Below, piece by piece: positions 58,298 through 64,000 of a stretch of DNA of 64,000 nucleotides (its first letter is position 1; each line of letters starts with the position of its first letter). The notes beneath the pieces were generated by a model, which was not told the origin of the DNA, made no database searches, and worked only from the letters and a program-made list of their open reading frames with translations. The position numbers and the translations under genes are program-made. The stretch comes from Arthrobacter wenxiniae (lineage in GTDB: Bacteria > Actinomycetota > Actinomycetes > Actinomycetales > Micrococcaceae), in contig NZ_JAAMFM010000016.1 in NCBI RefSeq assembly GCF_013376105.1, forward strand, positions 25,544 to 89,543, given 5' to 3'.

Positions 58298-59446
58298 ATG
58301 ACTGACCTCCCCTCCCTGCTGATTCTGACTTTTTCGCCCATCCGCTCGGATCCCCGGGTGCTCAAGCAGGTGGAACTTTTCAAGGACAAATACCGTGTGA
58401 GCACGTGCGCCTACGGTGCGGCGCCCGACGGTGTGGCGGAGCATTTTGCGCTTCCCGAGGACTCGCGGGGATGGCCGGCGGACAAGATCGGGTTGGTCAG
58501 CCGGCAGTACGCGAAAGTCTACGAGGGCCTTCCCGCCGTGCAGTCGGCCCGGGCCGTGCTTCCCAAGGGCCGTTTTGACGTCATCCTGGCGAACGACCTG
58601 AACACCCTGCCGCTGGCATTGGACCTCGATGCCAGGCTGGGCGTCCATGCCGATTTGCACGAGTTTGCACCCAGGGAAAAGGAAGACAACCTCAAGTGGC
58701 GGTTGTTCATTGCACCCTTCATGCGGTGGCTGTGCTCCAGGTACCTTGCCGGGGCTTCATCGGTGACGTCGGTGTCCCAAGGCATCGCCGATGAATATTT
58801 CAAGGATTACGGAACCCCAACGGGCGTCGTCACCAATGCGGCACCCTACGCCGAGGGCGCCGTCAGGCCGGTCGGGGAGAGGGTGCGCCTCATCCACAGC
58901 GCGGCAGGCCAGCGCTACCGGAAACTGGAAAACTTCATCGAGGCCATGAAGGACGCCCCGGACTGGCTGTCCTTGGACATGATCGTCATGCCCAACGAAC
59001 CTGACTATGTTGCCGAGCTCAAGGCGAAGGCAGCCTCCGTCCCGTCCATCACTTTCCGCGACCCTGTGCCGTACAAGCAGCTCGTGGCCACCTTGAGCGA
59101 GTACGACGTTTCGGTGGTGTTCCTGCCACCCACCAATTTCAACCTCAAGAACGCCCTGCCCAACAAGTTTTTCGAAGCCATTCAGGCACGCATCGGCCTG
59201 ATTGTGGGGCCGTCCCCCGCCATGGTGGGCCTGGTCCGGGAGTACGGTCTCGGCGCCATCACGGAGGACTTCTCGGCGGAGTCGCTGCGGAAGACGCTCT
59301 GGTCCTTGACCCCGGAAACCATTGGTGCCTGGAAGCACGCGGCCGACGCCGCAGCCAAGGCACTGTCAGCCGAATCCCAGGTCGTGGTCTGGCAAGAGGC
59401 CATTGCGCGGATTGTGGGCGGGCGAGAGGCTTCCCGGACGGCATAG
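58298..59446 (+). CDS. Family-4-like glycosyltransferase
   Basis: The 382-residue GT-B protein begins LPSLLILTFSPIRSDPRVLKQ and has LANDLNTLPLALDLDAR plus HADLHEFAPREKEDN (acceptor side). On the donor side it has RLIHSAAGQRYRKLENF and NALPNKFFEAIQARIGLIVG. AATAAT at 58285-58290 lies 7 nt before the ATG at 58298, which suggests a leaderless transcript; the ATG at 58289 is an alternative that adds 3 residues. It is convergent with the CWB2 lysozyme gene, 31 bp away. Confidence 0.86.
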   Translation: MTDLPSLLILTFSPIRSDPRVLKQVELFKDKYRVSTCAYGAAPDGVAEHFALPEDSRGWPADKIGLVSRQYAKVYEGLPAVQSARAVLPKGRFDVILANDLNTLPLALDLDARLGVHADLHEFAPREKEDNLKWRLFIAPFMRWLCSRYLAGASSVTSVSQGIADEYFKDYGTPTGVVTNAAPYAEGAVRPVGERVRLIHSAAGQRYRKLENFIEAMKDAPDWLSLDMIVMPNEPDYVAELKAKAASVPSITFRDPVPYKQLVATLSEYDVSVVFLPPTNFNLKNALPNKFFEAIQARIGLIVGPSPAMVGLVREYGLGAITEDFSAESLRKTLWSLTPETIGAWKHAADAAAKALSAESQVVVWQEAIARIVGGREASRTA

Positions 59447-59477
59447 CACGGCCGCGTCGCGGAGGAGCCGCGGAGAA

Positions 59478-60377
59478 TTAGCCCACGTACCCCGACAGCT
59501 GCGTTTGAACAGTGGTGTTCAGGGCCCCCGCGCCGCCCAGGACGATGATCTTCTTGGGTTGCAGCCGGGTGAGTTCCGACTGGATGGCCGCAGGCAGTCC
59601 GGCGGAAGTAGCTAGCAGGACCGGTCCATTGAGCGAGCCGGCGGCTGCGGCGCCGGAGAGCGCATCAGGGTAGGTGTCGCCGCTGGCGACATAAGCGACG
59701 TTGACTCCGGCGGCGAAGGTGGACTTGGAAATGACCGCTGATGTCGCATACCGGTCCGCCCCTGCCAGGCGGGATACGTTTGTACTGTATTGCGCCAGCT
59801 GCGCTTGGACGGTGCCGCTGAGTGCCCCTGTACCTCCGAGCAGGATGATTCGTTGGGGCTTGAGCCGGGAGAGCTCGGCCCTGATGACTGCAGGAAGCCC
59901 TGTGGCGGTCGCCAGCAATACAGGACCGTTGCGGGAGCCGGCCGCTGCGGCGCCGGAGAGGGCATCGGGGTAGGTTGCGCCACTGGCAATGTAGGCGGTG
60001 TTGACTCCGGTGGCGAAGGTGGCCTTGGAGATGGCCGCCGACGTCGCATACCTGTCGGACCCCGCCAGGCGGGACACGTTTGTGCTGTATTGCGCCAGCT
60101 GCGCTTGGACGGTGCCGCTGAGTGCCCCCGTACCTCCCAGGACGATGATCCGTTGGGGCTTGAGGCGAGTGAGTTCGGTCCGGGTGACTGCAGGAAGTCC
60201 GGTGGCAGTGGCCAGCAGGACTGGGCCGTTGAGCGAGGAGGCGGCGGCGGCGCCGGAGAGGGCGTCGGGGTAGGTTGCTCCGCTGGCGATGTAGGCGGTG
60301 TTGACGCCGGCGGCGAAAGTGGCCCGGGAGATGGCTGCCGACGTTGCGTACCTGTCGACGCCTGAGATTCGGTAGAC
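59478..60377. repeat. Three tandem 300-bp repeats encoding CWB2 modules
   Basis: The same segment recurs at 59701, 60001 and 60301, a period of exactly 300 bp, i.e. 100 codons per CWB2 module. Copies differ at scattered, mostly synonymous positions. Each unit carries DRYATSA, GATYPDALSG (GDTYPDALSG in the last) and VLLAT. The identity suggests recent expansion by tandem duplication within the gene. Confidence 0.93.
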
Positions 60378-62564
60378 CGGGGCGTAGGGAATTACGGCCG
60401 AACTTGCTGCGGACGACGGCGATGCGCCCGCGGCGTTACGTGCCACAGCCCTAAACGAGTAGGACGTTCCATTGGCCAGCCCGGCAACCGAGCACGTGCC
60501 TGAAGCTGCCGCTATGGTGCAGCTTGCGCCCCCTGGCGCCGCAGTGACCGAAACACTTGTGGCGGCCGCACCGCTCGCATTCTTGGCCACTGTAACCACC
60601 GCCTTGCCGTTGCCCGGCACTGCCTTGGGTGCGGCGGGAGCCAGTGGGGGCTGGGGCATGTTGATGTTCTCGCCGCCGGCAATCAGGTAGGAGTTCCAAC
60701 CGCTGCCGATGGACTTCTGCGCGCCGAAGGTCGAATTGCCGGGAACAGGCACGTAACTTATCGCGCCGGCCGTGGTCCGGCGGATAAGCCCGGTGGAACC
60801 GGCGGAGGCAAAGTCGCTGTAGACAGTCACGCTCGTGTACGCATTCCAACCCGTGCCGACGGTCTTGCGGACCTCATTGACAAAGGCACCCGACCCGTTG
60901 GAGCGGGCCAGCCGCAGCGTGCCGTCGGGATATTGGGCCAGCAGGTCCTGGCGGCCGTCGCCGTCAAAGTCCAGCATGGTCAAGTTGATGCCGTTCCAGC
61001 CTTGGGCGATTCGTGTCGCCGTGCCCAGGGAGCTGCCCGCCGGGTTAGTCCAAAGGTTCAGGTCGCCGTTGGTGCCGCGCGTGAGTATTTGCGGGTATTT
61101 GCTCGAGTTGAGCCAGTAGCCAACGGTCAGTTGGTAGCCCGACCAGCCGGACGAGGCGAGTGTTTGTGATGCCGCGAACCCGCCACCCGACAATCCCCGG
61201 TAGTAGGACAGCGAGCCGTTGGTGCGCTGGGCCAGCAGGTCCAGCACGCCGTCGGAATTCCAGTCAATGGCTGTGATGGAGCGCATGCTGCTCCAGCCCT
61301 GGCCAATTTGCTTTTTCGTTCCAAAGCCACCTGAACCGTTGGAGGGATAGTCCCACAACGCCCCGGAGCTGTCCGCCGCGACCAGGTCGGCCGTGGAGCC
61401 GATGGACGGCTTGCTCACGGGGGGCGCGGGCGGTGCCGTGGTGCCGCCCTTGGTGGCAAAGGTCTTGAGGCTGGTCAGCGTTCCGTTCCATACGTTGGAG
61501 TCACCGGCAAAGGGGCCGGTGGAGCTGTACTGCCAGACGCTGTAATTTGGCCAGCCGCCCGGCATCCACGGATTGGTGGTGCCATAGGCGGCAATGTGCA
61601 GCGGCTGGTTGGTAAATGCCGTGGAGTTGCCGGTGCAGGCCTGCCACCAGTAATAGTTGGTGTAGATCATGGGCAGTCGCCCCGTGCGGGCCTGTACCTG
61701 CTTGGAAAAGGAGCTGATCCAGGCCACCATCTTCGCCTGGCTCAGGCCATAGCAGCTTGCGCCGTAAGGATTGTTTTCAATGTCCAGCAGGGGGGGCATC
61801 GTTTTGCCGTCCGCGCTCCAGCCACCCCCATTGTTGACGAAAAAATTGGCCTGGGTGGCGCCGTCAGACTTGTCGGGCAAGGCGAAGTGGTAGCCGCCGC
61901 GCAGCATGCCCACGTTGGATGCGCCCGTAAAGTGCGAGGAGAACGATGCGTCGCGGAAAGCATTGCCTTCGGTGGCCTTGATATAGACAAACCGGGCGCC
62001 CAGCCTCCATTGCTCGGTCCAGTTGACTTGGCTCGTTGTATGGGTGCTGCTGTCGGCCTGCCAGCCGCTGACGTCCATGCCGAGCACGCCTGCCGGCGTC
62101 ACCGCCGCCAGCGGTTGGGCCACGGAGCCGGACAAGGGAGATGCGGCCTTCATTCCGAGCTGTTGCGGCTGTTGCTGGCTGGGGACTGACTTCGCCAGGC
62201 CGATACCCATGTAGGCGCCATATTTGGCCACGTCAGCGCTCGAGGGCGCTTGTGTCGTGGGAGCTGCCGTCGTCGCCGGAGCAGCTGCCGTTGGGGCTGC
62301 CGTCGTGGCTGCGGCGGTTGGTGCAGGAGATTCCGTGGCGGGCGGCACCGTTGCCGTCGGCGCTGAAGTGGCCACCGAAGGGCTACTGGACGTTGCCAGA
62401 GACGTGGCTTCGGCGGTTGATTCGCCGGGGGCGGCGTTGGCCGGAACTGTCCCCATCGAGAGTGCCACGGAGGCTGCGACGATCCCGGCGACCGCCATTT
62501 TTGTCAGGCGAAGTGACGGCAGGCGGGTTGAGCAGCTGATCAGTTTGGGCCGGGTCGTAAACAT
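59478..62564 (-). CDS. Secreted GH25 lysozyme with FG-GAP-like, Fn3 and three CWB2 repeats
   Basis: The 1028-residue precursor has a signal peptide (cleavage near residue 45, after VPANA) and a Thr/Ala/Pro linker. A GH25 muramidase domain (~158-360) follows, with MDVSGWQ, YIKATEG and the catalytic DIE (Asp261, Glu263). An FG-GAP/VCBS-like region (~370-630) contains DWNSDGVLDLLAQ and DFDGDGRQDLLAQ. An Fn3-like region (~640-722) precedes three CWB2 repeats (~729-1028). It should hydrolyse peptidoglycan and be held at the wall by CWB2. The ATG at 62564 has CGGAG 8 nt before it. It has no neighbour in its own direction. Confidence 0.93.
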   Translation of the reverse strand: MFTTRPKLISCSTRLPSLRLTKMAVAGIVAASVALSMGTVPANAAPGESTAEATSLATSSSPSVATSAPTATVPPATESPAPTAAATTAAPTAAAPATTAAPTTQAPSSADVAKYGAYMGIGLAKSVPSQQQPQQLGMKAASPLSGSVAQPLAAVTPAGVLGMDVSGWQADSSTHTTSQVNWTEQWRLGARFVYIKATEGNAFRDASFSSHFTGASNVGMLRGGYHFALPDKSDGATQANFFVNNGGGWSADGKTMPPLLDIENNPYGASCYGLSQAKMVAWISSFSKQVQARTGRLPMIYTNYYWWQACTGNSTAFTNQPLHIAAYGTTNPWMPGGWPNYSVWQYSSTGPFAGDSNVWNGTLTSLKTFATKGGTTAPPAPPVSKPSIGSTADLVAADSSGALWDYPSNGSGGFGTKKQIGQGWSSMRSITAIDWNSDGVLDLLAQRTNGSLSYYRGLSGGGFAASQTLASSGWSGYQLTVGYWLNSSKYPQILTRGTNGDLNLWTNPAGSSLGTATRIAQGWNGINLTMLDFDGDGRQDLLAQYPDGTLRLARSNGSGAFVNEVRKTVGTGWNAYTSVTVYSDFASAGSTGLIRRTTAGAISYVPVPGNSTFGAQKSIGSGWNSYLIAGGENINMPQPPLAPAAPKAVPGNGKAVVTVAKNASGAAATSVSVTAAPGGASCTIAAASGTCSVAGLANGTSYSFRAVARNAAGASPSSAASSAVIPYAPVYRISGVDRYATSAAISRATFAAGVNTAYIASGATYPDALSGAAAASSLNGPVLLATATGLPAVTRTELTRLKPQRIIVLGGTGALSGTVQAQLAQYSTNVSRLAGSDRYATSAAISKATFATGVNTAYIASGATYPDALSGAAAAGSRNGPVLLATATGLPAVIRAELSRLKPQRIILLGGTGALSGTVQAQLAQYSTNVSRLAGADRYATSAVISKSTFAAGVNVAYVASGDTYPDALSGAAAAGSLNGPVLLATSAGLPAAIQSELTRLQPKKIIVLGGAGALNTTVQTQLSGYVG

Positions 62565-62816
62565 ATGTGGGGCTCCGGTACAGTGTTTGTGGTTGGTGAC
62601 ACCTTGAATCGGCGAAAGCAGGCAGGAGATCAAGATGCGCCCCCAGGCCCACATAGGCCCAACCTTACCCCCGTATTGGTGGATCGACGCGCTACGCAAG
62701 TGACTCGTGATGCGAATGTTATGGATGTTGATTCGGGGATGCCGCACCGGAATCACCAATGGAACGACTCCATGCCCTGTCCGGCCCAGGTGCAACGGCG
62801 CGCGACGTGCGCCATA

Positions 62817-62822
62817 TAAGCT
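62817..62822 (+). promoter_or_regulatory. -10 element for a leaderless galE
   Basis: TAAGCT (TANNNT) is followed by a 7-nt spacer, GGAACTC, and the galE ATG. Transcription would start at or beside the start codon. Confidence 0.55.
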
Positions 62823-62829
62823 GGAACTC

Positions 62830-63846
62830 ATGAAGGTCTTGGTCACCGGCGGCGCCGGATACATTGGGTCGCACACGGTTCTCTGCCTGCTGGAAGCCGG
62901 GCACAGCGTCGTCGTCCTCGACAACCTGGCCAATTCCTCGGCGGAGTCGCTGCGCCGCGTGGAGGAACTGACGGGCAGACGGCCGGAATTCATTGAGCTG
63001 GACCTCCTCGACGCTGCCGGCGTCGACGGACTCTTTGCCGGTGCCGGCTTCGACGCCGTCATCCACTTCGCCGGACTCAAGGCTGTGGGGGAGTCTGTGG
63101 CAAAGCCGCTCATGTACTACCAAAACAACATTGCCGGCACCCTGAACCTGCTCGCCTCCATGGACCGGCACGGCGTGCGCACCATCGTTTTCAGCTCCTC
63201 GGCCACCGTGTATGGCGCCAGCGAGGAGGTGCCGCTCATTGAGAAGATGCCCCTGGACGCCACCAACCCCTACGGGCGCACCAAGGAGCAGATCGAGGAC
63301 ATCCTCACCGACCTGGGCGCGGCCGACCCCACCTGGCGCGTTGCGCTGCTGCGCTACTTCAACCCCGTCGGCGCGCACGAGTCCGGCCGCATCGGCGAGG
63401 ACCCCAGCGGCATCCCCAACAACCTGCTGCCGTTCGTGGCCCAGGTGGCCGTGGGACGCCGCGAGAAGGTCATGGTGTTCGGCAACGACTACCCGACGCC
63501 GGACGGCACCGGGGTGCGCGACTACATCCACGTGATGGACCTCGCCGCCGGCCACCTGGCCGCCCTCGACTACCTGCCCGCCCACGCGGGGGTGTTCCGC
63601 TGGAACCTGGGCACGGGCAACGGCTCCTCGGTCCTGGAAGTCATCCAGGCCTTTGGCGACGCCGCCGGCAGGCCGATCCCCTTCGAGTTCGCGCCGCGCC
63701 GCCCGGGCGACGCCGCCGTCAGCTACGCGGACCCTTCCGCCGCCCTGGCGGACCTGGGCTGGTCGGCGCATCGGAACCTGGCCCAGATGTGTGAGGACCA
63801 CTGGCGCTGGCAGCGCGAGAACCCGCAGGGGTACGGCCAGGCCTGA
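62830..63846 (+). CDS. galE: UDP-glucose 4-epimerase
   Basis: The 338-residue SDR enzyme interconverts UDP-glucose and UDP-galactose. It has the NAD-binding [12 protein letters not shown] start, SSSATVYG, the catalytic YGRTK (Tyr148, Lys152), [13 protein letters not shown] and the C-terminal [16 protein letters not shown]. It is likely to feed UDP-Gal to Glf, encoded 29 kb away in the same window. It diverges from the CWB2 lysozyme gene (265-bp gap, no ORF seen). No gene follows within the remaining window. Confidence 0.96.
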   Translation: MKVLVTGGAGYIGSHTVLCLLEAGHSVVVLDNLANSSAESLRRVEELTGRRPEFIELDLLDAAGVDGLFAGAGFDAVIHFAGLKAVGESVAKPLMYYQNNIAGTLNLLASMDRHGVRTIVFSSSATVYGASEEVPLIEKMPLDATNPYGRTKEQIEDILTDLGAADPTWRVALLRYFNPVGAHESGRIGEDPSGIPNNLLPFVAQVAVGRREKVMVFGNDYPTPDGTGVRDYIHVMDLAAGHLAALDYLPAHAGVFRWNLGTGNGSSVLEVIQAFGDAAGRPIPFEFAPRRPGDAAVSYADPSAALADLGWSAHRNLAQMCEDHWRWQRENPQGYGQA

Positions 63847-64000
63847 CGCGCATGCGGCGGCGGTGCTCCCCGGAACCGGCGCGGCATCACCGTTGCCGGC
63901 GCCCGGCCCTCCCGCGTGAGCTGCTTCCGGAGCGCGACCCGCCGTCTAGCCTCGCGAACCGGCGCGGAGCACGGACCGGAAAAGTGCCTTTCCGAGGGAC
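63847..64000. other. Terminal 154 bases with no gene recognised
   Basis: I see no convincing ORF, RNA gene, or terminator hairpin in this GC-rich stretch after galE. A gene starting beyond the edge cannot be excluded. Confidence 0.6.

Noticed and set aside
59478..60377. Regular repeats considered as a CRISPR array
   Set aside because: Unit of 300 bp lies in frame within a coding sequence and encodes CWB2 modules.

Overview
The window reads as chromosomal DNA of a high-GC actinomycete. The best match is an Arthrobacter-like member of the Micrococcaceae; this is inferred from gene content and order, not from a marker-gene search. Supporting signs are mtrA-mtrB-lpqB, a WhiB1 with its four cysteines, a 1626-residue NAD-dependent glutamate dehydrogenase, frequent GTG starts, and several genes whose start codon lies 6-7 nt after a TANNNT hexamer, as expected for leaderless transcripts. 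I found no rRNA, tRNA, CRISPR array, transposase or phage gene.

Left half (1-33 kb), mostly conserved core. A minus-strand operon (membrane protein, DUF4129, DUF4350, MoxR ATPase, DUF58) diverges from the plus-strand run mtrA, mtrB, lpqB, comF-like, hpf, an AlkX/YcaQ-like glycosylase and secA. This follows the actinobacterial order also seen around M. tuberculosis Rv3246c-Rv3240c. Next come an Rv3235-family protein, a LysM protein, a small unknown gene, an excisionase-type HTH protein, an SAF (CpaB-like) protein with a CpaE-like P-loop protein, the glutamate dehydrogenase, the PdtaS-type sensor kinase and whiB1. A 1487-residue FHA/FtsK (EssC-like) ATPase closes this part.

Right half (33-64 kb), a cell-surface glycan region. 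glf, a GlfT2-type galactofuranosyltransferase and a Wzm/Wzt ABC exporter form one overlapping operon, and galE at the right edge can supply UDP-galactose. This is a plausible route from UDP-Gal to exported galactofuranan. A second module (40.3-46.6 kb) carries homologues of all five enzymes of the Pseudomonas UDP-ManNAc3NAcA pathway (WbpA, WbpD, WbpE, WbpB and a WbpI-type epimerase), which predicts a diacetamido-uronic-acid sugar. About nine glycosyltransferases, a PglK/MsbA-type ABC exporter, a DPM-like GT2 with DUF2304, an acyltransferase-3 protein and a DUF6541 membrane protein fill the rest. No initiating phosphoglycosyltransferase and no Wzy-like polymerase were recognised, so part of the pathway lies elsewhere or uses unfamiliar proteins.

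Between the transferases and galE lies a secreted 1028-residue protein with a GH25 lysozyme domain, an FG-GAP/VCBS-like region, a fibronectin-III-like region and three cell-wall-binding-2 (CWB2) repeats. In Clostridioides difficile, CWB2 modules hold proteins on an anionic wall polymer. The co-location here of CWB2 repeats with genes for a predicted acidic polymer is the most interesting hypothesis in the window.
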